Below, in pieces: positions 36,395 to 46,742 of a DNA stretch of 64,000 bases. Source of the DNA: Gnomoniopsis sp. IMI 355080 (taxonomy: Eukaryota > Ascomycota > Sordariomycetes > Diaporthales > Gnomoniaceae). How positions within the stretch are numbered: the first letter of the stretch is position 1; each line of letters begins with the position of its first letter. The translations under genes and the position numbers were made by a program. Below the pieces are notes generated by a model, which saw nothing but the letters and a program-made list of their open reading frames with translations, was not told where the DNA came from and did not search any database. The stretch covers positions 1-64,000 of the forward strand of contig JAPEVC010000089.1 in NCBI GenBank assembly GCA_027946555.1, written 5' to 3'.

Positions 36395-37923
36395 TCACAA
36401 ACGCAGCGCCGCAGTCCTGGCAACTCTCTCCAGTGCCAAACCCGCCGCACCTACTCCAAGCACTGCAAGCGTCCACGGGTTGGTAGCCTCCTGGGCCTTG
36501 GGCCAGAAGCTGTTCTTGGTCTGCTTGTACTCGGCAAATTCCTGGGCCTTGACGGGGCTGGTCTTGGCGTATCGCTCCGTCTGGGAGGCTTCGTTCTGAG
36601 CATCACCACCGACATAGCGGAGGAAGGCGTAGTTGGCGAGAGGGCCAAGGAGTACAACTGGGTGAAGCTTGCCGGAACCCCAGAGGAAGAGAGGGAAGGA
36701 GAAGTGCACCAAGGCGTCGCCGAGGTAGCTTTGACAAGCATGTCAGCGAGGCCGAAAGATATGGGGAGGGAATAATTGCTAAGATAAAACCACTTACTTG
36801 GGGTGGCGGACAATGCTCCAGACGCCAGCGCGGTTCAGAGTTGCGTCGTTAGTCTTCTTCTTGTGGCTGCTGAGTTGATAGTCGGCAAGGACCTCAAGGG
36901 CAAAGCCGGCACTGAAGACGAAGACGGCCAGATCATGGGCTAACTCCATTGGGCGAGCCAGAGATGATGAAGTGCTGCGGGATGGTGGTCAACTCTAAGC
37001 CCAAACTTTCAGAAAAAATAAGGGGCCTACCTGGCAACTGGATTCCGGAATGGCAGAGTGAAGGGCAGCGAAATAATGGTCTGGAAGACTGCCTCTGGAA
37101 GAAACATTATGAAAAAGGCCTTGTTCCAGAAACCAGGTTCCTTCTTCTCTTCCAGATATCGGGCATCATCAGACTTTGACTGGATGGAACCAGACGCCAC
37201 GCGGTAGAAGAGGCGGACACCCCACGCAGTGACACCGCCGAGCATGACCTTGTCAGGGTAAGCCAGCGTGGAAAACGCAGTCCCCAAGGACATTCCGTCG
37301 TACACAACCCGCGTGCCGATGGCACTCCACCAGGCATTGGCAACCTGACCCGATGGCCAGAGCCAGTCTTTCCCGTCGACGCGGTTAGCCACCCGCGAGG
37401 CGGTGTATGCGACGACAGTGAGGCCCGAATGGAGGCCCAGCGATGGCAGTATCGTGGTCTTCAGGATGCCCACGGCTGTCGTATCGAAATTCCTGGGAGT
37501 GAAGCGGCCACCAAAGATGTCCTGCTCGGCCCCGGAGGCGCCGGTTGGCTGACGGACCGGAATGCCGATGCGGTCAGTGGTGGGGTTGTTGGCTTCGCTG
37601 GGGCTAAAGTGCGAGGCGTAGCGGTCTTGCTCGGCGCCAGAGGCGGTCCACATGGGGACTTTGACGCCGTGAGCCTCGGGATTCCTTGCCTCGGATGGGC
37701 TGAAGTGGGAAGCATATCTATCTTGTTCGGCACCGGAGGCGGTGGGCATGCGGAAGTGAGCGCCCTCTGTCTGTGGGTTGCGAGGAGCAGATCGACTGAG
37801 ATGTGCTGCCCAGCGGTCCTGCTCGGCGCCAGAACCCGTGGGGACTTTTATAGGGATCTCGTGGGTGGTCGGGTTGGTGGGTTGGGCACCAAAGTGCGAG
37901 CCGTACCTGTCTTGTTCGGCCAT
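36395..37923 (-). CDS. DUF1295/steroid-reductase-like membrane protein with five N-terminal AEQDR repeats
   Basis: Three exons, 37031-37923, 36798-36974 and 36395-36728, encode 467 aa. Residues 1 to about 152 are five tandem units of roughly 31-35 residues, each opening (G)AEQD(R)xxxxHF and rich in Pro and Asn, at about 1, 32, 64, 96 and 131; unit five has degenerated. From about residue 150 the protein is a multi-pass membrane domain. The second intron splits the key motif, and splicing restores VRHPNYLGD, the RHPN(Y)xG(E/D) signature of DUF1295, sterol-reductase and isoprenylcysteine methyltransferase-like proteins. This strongly supports the model. The enzyme probably lies in the ER membrane. 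No substrate is implied. The repeat head looks disordered and has no recognised function; an ORF reading farther upstream has no better start than MAEQDRYGSHF. Confidence 0.88.
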
Positions 37924-38247
37924 AATGTCAATTGATGATGCTGCGAACACAATTGTATGCTCACGGGAGCAAGACAAAGAGGGAGGAGAGCTTGGGTTGG
38001 TTTTGTAGCTGAGCTGCTCTTGAAAGCTGTGACGTTATAGGCCGTACCTGCACAGAGCAGACGAGCATGACATCACAATGACCCCAGCCAATGCGCCGTT
38101 GCAGTCCCAAATAGGAAAAGAGCCAGGTTTAATCCGACGAATGCCAATTGACAATTGCTCCCTTACATACCTGGGTATACTCTTATGTACTGTACATGGT
38201 AGAAAATGCCTTGTAATGTTTATCGACTTCTCTGCGCCGCCCATCCA
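37924..38247. other. Short intergenic region
   Basis: Upstream of the DUF1295 gene and downstream of the DUF2306 gene, both minus strand. Nothing further is visible. Confidence 0.6.
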
Positions 38248-38991
38248 TCACTTCTGCGTCCTCAAAACCCAGTAGTCCACAAAGATCAAGTTAGGCACCC
38301 AGCAGCACCAGCCCGACCATGACAACGCCAGCTTCACTTCGGTCCCCAGTATGATCATCAGTGGAAATTGCCATCGCAGCATCACAGCCGCATAGGTTAG
38401 CGCAAAGTTGCGTATCATCCATTTCCTGTGGCTGTCCACATCAGGCTTGTCCTTCCACATCGCTACCCACCCCAGCGTCCCAGTCACGACCCACGACAAT
38501 CCCAGCATGATGAAACCGACCGCCCCGAACGTATAGAGGTCCGACTTCTTGACAATATCGATCGAGCCCACGCCGCTGGCGAGAACTGCGAGCGTGTAGA
38601 TCCGGCCCACCCATGAGTGTGTCGAGAACCTCGCCGATGTCTTGCCTTGAGACCGGAGGCTGCGAAGGAATTGAAACGGGCCGAGGGCCATGGCAGTGCC
38701 GCCGCCAAAAACGTGCGCGAAACCAAGAGGGTTACCCAGGATGCGGTTGCGGATCTCCACGTATCCGTCCATGCCAGGTGGTTGGTGGTAAATGAAATGA
38801 AATGTCCAGCCGGCCACAATGAATGCTGCAATGGTCATGAGATACCATCTCCATGTGAGCGCGTTTTTGTTGACGTTTCGGGCGCTGTTGATGAGAGAGA
38901 CATTGCTTGTCTTGTGTTCTGACGATTCAGAGCTGGAATGGCCCGTTTGGGCTCGTCTGTGGACGCCGACAAGTGTCCTGGTCGAGTTCAT
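38248..38991 (-). CDS. DUF2306-family multi-pass membrane protein
   Basis: One exon of 247 aa. After a polar N-terminus of about 45 residues come several hydrophobic helices with the layout known from DUF2306: WRWYLMTIAAFIVAGWTFHFIY, an extracytosolic loop with PLGFAHVFGGGTAMALGPFQFL, SWVGRIYTLAVLASGVGS, GFIMLGLSWVVTGTLGWVAMW, then HRKWMIRNFALTYAAVMLRWQ. The conserved His residues in GFAH, THSWVGR and SHRKWM fit the family, whose function is unknown. The start at 38991 (MNSTRTLVG) is chosen because the frame farther upstream has no ATG. No intron is needed. Confidence 0.88.
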   Translation of the reverse strand: MNSTRTLVGVHRRAQTGHSSSESSEHKTSNVSLINSARNVNKNALTWRWYLMTIAAFIVAGWTFHFIYHQPPGMDGYVEIRNRILGNPLGFAHVFGGGTAMALGPFQFLRSLRSQGKTSARFSTHSWVGRIYTLAVLASGVGSIDIVKKSDLYTFGAVGFIMLGLSWVVTGTLGWVAMWKDKPDVDSHRKWMIRNFALTYAAVMLRWQFPLMIILGTEVKLALSWSGWCCWVPNLIFVDYWVLRTQK

Positions 38992-41861
38992 GATGAAAAT
39001 TCTGGGCTGCGGCGTCAACACTCCACAGGTCCACACAATCTGGATTGGGTAGGTAAATAAGTCGACGGCAACTCTGGGTGCCTCTGTTACGGATGAAGCT
39101 GTTTTGAGTCCAATGGGAAATCATCTGTTAATGGATTATAACATTTCTCAAGGGCTGACGTCCAGCATATAGGCCGCGCGAGTAAGCGGACTCGGGGAAA
39201 TCAACCCGGCCGAAATGTGAACTACTGCGCCGCGAGTTCGCTGGTGGATCCCTATTGTTTTTCCTACAATATCATGCCATCTCCACTTCAACGTTAATGT
39301 AGACAGGGATAAGGCTTTGTCGCACGCTCAACCTATCGTCCCATTCTCACCACATACAAAGTTAACACTGAAACACTCTGGAGGCAGAACGAGCTTTTAC
39401 ATAAATACCTGGCTATAATTTCTTACGGTGACCTCGATCTTCGAAGCTGCTTAAGAATAGCCAAGGAGTCAAGGACTGACGACTCAATATGCATAAAAAG
39501 CCTTGCTTTCGCCAGGCCGGCAGTTGTTTGTCTCAACCCTTAGACTGGCAGTCCATAACACATTTTTGATAATCCACTAATCACCGCGCGCTACGGAAAC
39601 TCGGCGCGCGACGTCAAGTCATACGACAAGATTGGAACATTGTTAATACGCCATCCCTCGACTCTTAGCCATGGTAGATCATCTGTGGCAGCTGATTGCC
39701 ATCCTCGAACCATTTGCTCGCTCTTGGCTGCCACCTCAAGCTGCGGCACTCTAGACAATCACAGTCTACTCAATCATCATCAGCTATTTACTATTGGAAG
39801 CTCGTTCTCTTAAAGCCATACCGCGAGCGTCGATCAACTTAACCTGCGGCTTGGCACTCGTCGACTGCCCCCACCGCAAGGCCCAACACCCGGACAATAC
39901 TCTTGCGCTGTTGCACGTCCATGACATTGCAAAATCCCCGGCTAATCATATCGTTGACAAAATCCTCATATGTGATCTGTATGCGTGGTCTACTGCCCGG
40001 ACCTGAGTTAGACAGCCCGATGCCGTGAACACGTTGGTGAGGTTACATGCTTGAGGTACCTTGTGCAATTCATCGGCCGGGTAAGATTGCTTCTAAGACT
40101 CGTTCTAGGCGAGCCAACATGTGCCTCAGAACGAATTAAGGCATACCCAGAGCTAATGTCGATTCCGGAAATATGGAACAAGCTGGTCACTTTCATTCTG
40201 GACCTAATGCCGAAGAGACGTATCTGACCATCTTCCGAGTTGCAGGGCGGTTGAAGAGAATCTGACCATACCTCATTCCATCTAAAATACGCATGTGAAC
40301 GCACGGTTTGGCTTCGTAACTATAAGGTAGGCAGTTTTGGTTGTTGTGATCCATGATAATAGCGTCGAGACCCTACCTAGGTATGTAAGCTTTGTACGGA
40401 CCTTGAACACTGGTGCATTTGCCATTTATTAGCAGGTGCTGTTGGGCCCTGTCTAGATAAGAGTGGAAGACGAAATTTTCTCAGGCTCTCTTCTTATGAG
40501 CAGTGGCTTGAATGCATCAGGCAACATGACGTACCTACGGCACAGGCCTACCCATTTTTTCCATGCTCGCATCACCACTGACCAGCTTGCATTCATTCAT
40601 TGGACCAGATGAGTGCTAGCCTTGGACGCCCCACTATTGAGTAAGATGAGGAAGAGACTATGCTAGTCGTGTACGTGAACTCGCCGACCCTTTCACCGCT
40701 GCAATGTGCATGGTGCGTAAGAATAAACGTGACTTAGTAAGTGAATGGTGACGGAAAATGCGTACGGAGCAAACCGGATTATAGGCGTGCGGGAGCATCT
40801 TGGTGGAAAATATCCTCGTACAGCTATATGAATTCTACATCTTATGACTTGTACATGCTCGCCCTGCACGTGGTGCTGACTACATTAAATCCAGACTCTC
40901 GATGTCATGTCCTGCTGCTCGTTCCCGGTTCGGTCCGTTCCGAAAAGGCGAAGTTCAATAGCGCTCGAGACTACGTCAAGTTTGCATCATTGATGTTGAT
41001 ACCGCAGCAACTTTTGCTATTTGCTACCCATCTAAGCGAGTGGCCTCAGACGGGAGTCAAGTCGACACACAGCCTGGGACAGTCGCTGATTGGTAATTAT
41101 CAAAATTGGTGAGAGATACAGCCTATAGCGGACTATGTTTGTCCTCTAGCTTCGCGTCCCAACTGTGGGATATTCCAAAGACTGTACTTCGACTCTTTTG
41201 GGGAAGAATAATGTCAGGCCGTTACTTAATCCTCTCTAGCTTCTGCTGGCGACGTGATTGTGATTTAGCACGACTCCTTCCTAATTACTTATCGAGAGAT
41301 GAGGGATAAGAAAATATAGCTAAAGCCGCTACGCATCACAAAGCACTGCTAGTTCTGTAGTGAATCATAATGGTTGTCTGGACCCCTTTTTTTGGGCCTT
41401 GAAATTTCAAAAAGGGCCGAAGAGACGAACTCCTGAGAAGTTCCGTCAACAAGTTTAGTTGAGCGTTCTCACTCAAGCGCTTAAGCGTAGTACAGCACCT
41501 GCCTTAAGTTAGCAGTGGTCCACAAGACACAAACTACCAGCCCTGGAGGTGTGATTTGTTGTCAATGACTTTGAATTTGTACAGTTCTTCAAACTCAAAA
41601 TTGAAGATTTCAAGGTTGTTTCCGGTGTATGTGACGAATGAGTCCAGCCAGCCGTTACTATGTTAGTCACTCACCACAAACAGTTGTTTCTAGCCACGAA
41701 CATACAAGCGACCACGCCGTTACGATCAAGTACCAGCTATACGGTGGGAAGGCCAGTTGAGTCTATTGTGTGAAACAGTTATGCAAAACAGAGGATTTGG
41801 TTCAAGAAAAAAAAAATCCCATACTGATCAGAAGTACTCAGCATCGGATAATGCCAGTGTT

Positions 41862-41923
41862 GCGCAAAAGCGATCGCCAATCTTACTGCTTTAGCTATAC
41901 CTATATCTCGTCATAAAGTCCCT
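41862..41923 (+). repeat. Diverged direct repeat, copy 1
   Basis: About 62 bp sharing AAAAGCGATCG(C/T)CAAT, an interrupted TTACT...CTATA block and a CGTCATA block with 42154-42218. Differences are mostly transitions of C to T and G to A type, plus small gaps. Confidence 0.6.
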
Positions 41924-42153
41924 ATTTCATGCGCGTTATAAAATGCTAAATTTAAATAGCTTACTTAGGTCCCTCTACCACTCTTCTTAAGGTGACTAAT
42001 TACACTGTTTATATGTCTGAATGTTTAACCTTAGTTATAATGCCAGGAGAGTGCTGAAGGATATTTAGATATAATTTAATACAGCCTATTCCAGAGTATT
42101 ACTTAGATGAAAGTCTACGGCTTTCCGATTAAACTAAGGAACTTATAACTATT

Positions 42154-42218
42154 GGGTAAAAGCGATCGTCAATATTACTATAGTGGCTATAACTATATTC
42201 CGTCATAGTCAAGGAACC
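42154..42218 (+). repeat. Diverged direct repeat, copy 2
   Basis: Partner of the copy at 41862-41923 in the same orientation, about 290 bp away. The pair may be termini of a small decayed element, or two members of a dispersed family. Confidence 0.6.
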
Positions 42219-42740
42219 CACAACCTAGAGTTGACATATACATACTCATAACGACACCGCTCGACTTGTTACTTATTATTCTATATTGGGACACTTGGCA
42301 TATACAGGTAAAGCACGCGCAGCAAATTGACGCTTGCCCCTTTTGCGCAGCAATGCCATTTTGCTGCTCTCCCTCCTGACGCTTGAATGCAGACCGGGGT
42401 CGTGGCAAACCTTAAACTATAAGTGAGCTACTCCATCCCTGGATCCCAGCCAGCGTTGAGACCCTAGAATGTGAATGCAAGACCACGATAGTGAGATTCC
42501 GTACCAAGTACCCTGGGCCAAGAGAAACACCCCAGTCATGCGCGCGACTCCGCCCTTCGGACCCACCGGGTCGATTTCGTCGCTTACCGCTCAGTTTGAG
42601 CTGGTCCATATATCGTACATAAAATTGTAGCTACTGCACATATTTTCCTCACGAGGCCTGATTCTCTTCCAAAGGCGTCTTTAAGTCTTCTCGTCACAGC
42701 TTCATTGGGTCTTCTGGTTAAGCACAGCTCCGGTATCGAC

Positions 42741-43536
42741 ATGATGCATAATACGTTGCTTTGGACGGCCCTCGCCAGTATCGTGGCCATGCCAGCTTTT
42801 GCCGTCGACATGGCCTTGTACGAGCCAGCCACGACCGTCGATAGCGGCTTTCAGAGCTTCGTACAACAGTAATACTCCTGAACCCTAATCATAGTTTTTG
42901 AATTGTGGACCGTGCAGCTGACAGATATTGGCGCGGCAGACTTTACGCTGAGACTGAAGATCCCGCTTCGACTACAACCTTCACTGACTTTTTCACGAGC
43001 AATGGCTCTCTCATTGTTCTTGGTAACAAGGCAACTGGTGCTGACAAGATTGTGGCTTTGAAGCAGGCGCTTATGCCTACGGATGGGACCAAACTCTGGA
43101 ATCACGTACCAAATGTCACCACGGTGGTCGCGGACACTGATGCAGAGAAGACCTATGAGGTGCTTGGGGTAATTCAAACGACTTTCACAGGCGGAAACTG
43201 TTCTCAAGCCTAGTAAGTACTGCATTATCACTATATGACCTTAGATACTGTCCTAATTGTTCTGTTTAAAAGCTATTCGACTCGCTTCACGGTTGCTAAG
43301 AATGGTGACGGGTCGGTCAACTTGGCGACCCGTTCAGGGTCGCTGATCCTCTACGACGACTACATTGTGTCACCGGCGAAGGCCCCTACAGATATTCCCT
43401 GTCAGTCCATATGATTTATTTTCTTATCGGATGATCAGACGAAAATTCGAGACTCCCAACTCAATGGCTGTGGACAAAGGCGTGCAAGTTCTAAATACAC
43501 ACAACAGGTGGAACCCGTACCCATGATGAGCTTTGA
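42741..43536 (+). CDS. NTF2/SnoaL-like secretory protein ending in HDEL
   Basis: Four exons, 42741-42868, 42925-43212, 43273-43400 and 43508-43536, encode 190 aa. A signal peptide (about 1-21, MMHNTLLWTALASIVAMPAFA) precedes a compact SnoaL-like alpha+beta domain: FVQQYWRGRLYAE, a DFFTSNGSLIVLGN strand, a KLWNHVPN turn, and beta strands ending in GSLILYDDYIVSP. Potential N-glycosylation sites (NGS, NVT, NCS) fit passage through the secretory pathway. If the last intron (GTCAGT donor, ACAG acceptor, 107 nt) is used, the protein ends with THDEL directly before the stop: the ER-retention signal HDEL. Without that splice it would stop three codons later as PCQSI. The donor is non-consensus, so this end is inferred. 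The function is unknown; related fungal folds include dehydratases and cyclases. It is convergent with the P450. Confidence 0.78.
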
Positions 43537-43921
43537 GCTGGACAGAAGGACGACGTGCGACATGTACCATTCATTTATTCAGAATCACAGTACAGGTATG
43601 TTTCGTCGTCTATTAGAGCATGTAGACGAACCCACATGTGACTAATGGAATAGTCGAGCGTGCAAATCCAACATGGACCTTCTCAAGTACCTCAACATTG
43701 CTACCACAAGCCAGGTTTTTCGTGATTCTTCCTGCGATATTGGAATGTTCCATACAGATACGATTGCCAGAGGTCACTTACAAACAGGCCGGCTTGAGTA
43801 ATAGTAAAGTGTGCATCACACTGCTCTAGAATAGAAGAAAGAGACACAAGGTATTCTGGAGTGCTCCATATGATATGCCGTTGCGTAGCCATTCAGATCT
43901 CAGTTCGCAACAGTCTAAAAT
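43537..43921. other. Convergent intergenic region
   Basis: Lies between the 3' ends of the HDEL protein gene (+) and the P450 gene (-). Some open frame continues past the HDEL stop (to about 43829) but has no recognisable content. Confidence 0.5.
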
Positions 43922-46065
43922 TCAAGCCTTGTTGTTATTCCTCGGAATCAGCCTGCAGGCGAAGTCGTACACCGGAATGTTGGCCGCCGTCATACCAGGG
44001 ACCCCTAGACCGAGTCAATGATTTTGTGTGTCTTCATCGATGTCGATTTCTTCTTACCGTGGTCAGAGGCATTTCCTGGATATATGATGCTCCTAACCTT
44101 GCCGTCAAGGTCGATAATGTTGACCACTTGTTCACTCTCGGGCGCTGCACGGTGAACACGCCGACCTACATCCCAATCCCCATCCTCGAACTTCAGCCGC
44201 TCCGTGAGATGAGGTTCACTGAAATCGAAGATTTGCACCATACGAGCGGCAAGCATGCACAGCTCCGCAATTGCAAAATTGCGCCCAGGGCAAGCTTCAT
44301 GGGTGGTCAAGGTCAGCTTGGACTAATAGCCATGCCCGAGTCTACGCAGGGTATTAGAGTCAATGGGCTCGTTACTTACGGCTGCGGCCTATGCCAAAAG
44401 TCAAGTCGTATTTCAATAGGTCTTCTCCGCCCTCTTCAACAAACCGATGACCCTTCCAGAGCTGCGCATCCGGGCCGTAGACCTCAATGTCCATCGCAGC
44501 GGCCTCCCCCATAGAATGAAGTATGTCACCGGGCTGAAAGACTTGGTCGCCCATGCCTGGCAGTGTGCAAGGCTGAATGACAGTCGCGGGTGTGCCTGTG
44601 AATACGTAAAGTCTGAATGTTTCGAAGAAGGCTGAGTATAGGTGGGGTGTGGCTTGCTTAAAATTGATGTTGTTGAAAGTGTAGTCCTCCCCAAGCGCGT
44701 CGCATTCTTCGCGTATTTTTTCAAAGAGTCGTGGAGCTTGAGTGATATGTGTAAACAGCCAGCCGAGAGTCTCGGGTGTGTTGGCTAAAAATGCTATCAT
44801 CATCACTGGACCAACGTAGGCGTCAGTGTTGGTAGCCTACAATTACTCCACATATGACAATACATACTGTTGAGAAACTTCGAGCCGACGTCTGGAGAGG
44901 CGTTGACTTCTTCGAAAACCTGCACTATCGCCTTCAATTCAGGAGATGCTGCATGGACCCCGCCAGCCTTGTACCATCTGCTCCCTTGATCGTCAGCCGA
45001 CAATTGACATCCATGGATAACATTGAACATATGACAGAGCACGGTATTCGATACCTACTTGAACAAAATATTGAAAAGTCGTTTACGAGCCTTTGCAGTT
45101 CTTCGTGCCCCTGGGAGAATGAGGGTGCTCAACCAAATAGGGAGAGGCCAGTTAAACGAGGCGAACAGCATATGTTGATCCTAGAAGGAATATCAAACCC
45201 GTTGACTTCAGGGTATTCAGACCTGGTGACACCGCTTACCTCTGTAAATGATTGCACAACGACACGAGTCTCCACATGATCCAGTTGCGTTCCGAAAATC
45301 CCAATACAGTTCACATTGTATCCCAGGCGGTACATTAATGTATGCAACGAAACAACGCCGCCGCCCTCGCCAACAGCCTCTTTGAAACGATGGATCTCGC
45401 TATACCCAATCCCTTTGACCGTATCCAGCAACGAAGCCAATCTGGACCTGGCCAGTCTGCTGTGCACAGTTTGATCCGCGCTCCTCACTGTCGTTTTGTA
45501 CTTGGGATCCATCGTTGGGATTTCCCAGCCGGCGTAGTGGAACCAGTCAAAGCCAGCCCGGTGATCCGTTTGCGAGCTTTGTTGGCCTGTCAGAATAGTT
45601 CTCTGCGTCATCTAAAAGGAGATTCATTTGCTCACATGGCCGCACGACTGAAGACATGTTTGATGGCTGCGTGATGGCAGAGCCAATAGTTACGAGCCTC
45701 TGAAACGGAACATCAGCAGGTCAGCAATCCGGCTAGACCATCATGGCGTTATACTCAAAACCATATCAATCGATCTCTGAAAAGCCTGAAAACTGTTGAA
45801 GCTAGCACGCACTTGACCACGGATCCTCAAGCCACAAGTACTGTCCCTGACCGGCCTCTATACTGAATTTGGAGTGTGAGGCGCAATATTTCTGCCATGT
45901 CCTGAGTCTTTTTATCCAACCTGGCAGAACAAAGACAATGTAGTAGGTGGACAAGAGTGTGCCCAAAGTGATGATGCCGCTGAAAAGTTGCGGCCCAAAC
46001 GCCAGAACATCATTCGGAGTCATCATTGCTTTTCTGTAGGCATTCGGTTTGATGTCCGCCCGCAT
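43922..46065 (-). CDS. Cytochrome P450 monooxygenase
   Basis: Multi-exon ER-anchored haem monooxygenase. Well-supported exons from the 3' end are 43922-44004, 44058-44294, 44380-44805, 44868-44977, 45059-45180 and 45240 to about 45600. They rejoin family motifs: the haem loop FGIGRSPCPGR is formed exactly across the intron 44295-44379 with the Cys ligand in PCPGR, MMMIAFLANTPETLG is the I-helix region, FETFRLY the ExxR-type K-helix, and KWYKAGG and FNWPLP lie upstream. The last exon assignment (…DHGVPGMTAANIPVYDF) is inferred. The 5' part is uncertain: an exon at about 45815-46065 supplies a membrane anchor (LFSGIITLGTLLSTYYIVFVLPG), and one exon between 45601 and 45700 must exist but can be spliced more than one way. 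The start is either 46065 or 46026. The fungal CYP family is not assigned. Neighbours are the HDEL protein (convergent) and a gamma-glutamyltranspeptidase (divergent). Confidence 0.85.
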
Positions 46066-46742
46066 CAAACAGGAGACGGCGGATAATTCAGATGACAGAC
46101 CACAGACATTTTTTGATGCAAGTACATCTCTTCTTATTATTTTACAGGCTGATAAGGATGCCTAGAACAAGGTTAGACTTCTGCATGTTAGCTCTGATAT
46201 GCCCAAGACCAAATTGCCGTCGGCTGCCATTCGTTCCGTTTCTGTCACGATAAAAATGCCTGTCAAATCAACCTAGGTCGATAAGATTCAAGCCAAACCC
46301 TGAAATAGCCGGGATAGGAGTGCATAGCACGAAGTCTGTGCCTTGGCCCGAGAATACTAGATTGCCCTATCTGTTTGTAACTGATTATGTGAAGAGGAAA
46401 GGCTCCCGCAAAATAATCCACTAGCAAAATGAACCACCTGCTAGATATTTCCACCTCAAAAGGCGAGTTCATATATATCTCTCAGTCTTGGTACGACTTC
46501 TTTGGGTGTAGTCACCAGGCAAACGAACCAGCGGCCCGATGTTAGGATGGCACTTTATCGATGACTGACTGGAATGTCTGCTACGGCCGATTGTCGGATG
46601 CGGAGGCTCACTGGCTCAGACTTCCCACCAACTTTGGGTGCTTTCGCCACCCGGCCAGAACAATGTCAATGTCCACCACTGGTTACTTCCCGCCTTTGAA
46701 AAGAAAGGGCCAATTCGTGGTATATGGTATCTTACTATAAAT
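46066..46742. promoter_or_regulatory. Divergent region between P450 and gamma-glutamyltranspeptidase
   Basis: The two genes are transcribed away from each other from this interval, so it must hold both promoters. A TATA-like TACTATAAATATG lies just before the plus-strand start. No specific regulator site is assigned. Confidence 0.45.

Larger units (their letters stand above)
38992..42740. other. Gene desert, 3.7 kb, with AT-rich diverged repeats
   Basis: No conserved coding frame is seen. The 3' part (about 41.7-42.2 kb) is notably AT-rich, contains two diverged direct repeats, and has a hairpin-forming segment around 41384-41416. A CTACCTAGGTA word occurs near 40374. This looks like decayed mobile or repeat DNA, possibly altered by repeat-induced point mutation. 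Confidence 0.55.

Noticed and set aside
45601..45710. A specific exon of the P450 between the membrane anchor exon and the exon ending at 45240
   Set aside because: Two frames remain open with different splice choices; neither reproduces a clear family motif, so no exact boundaries are given.
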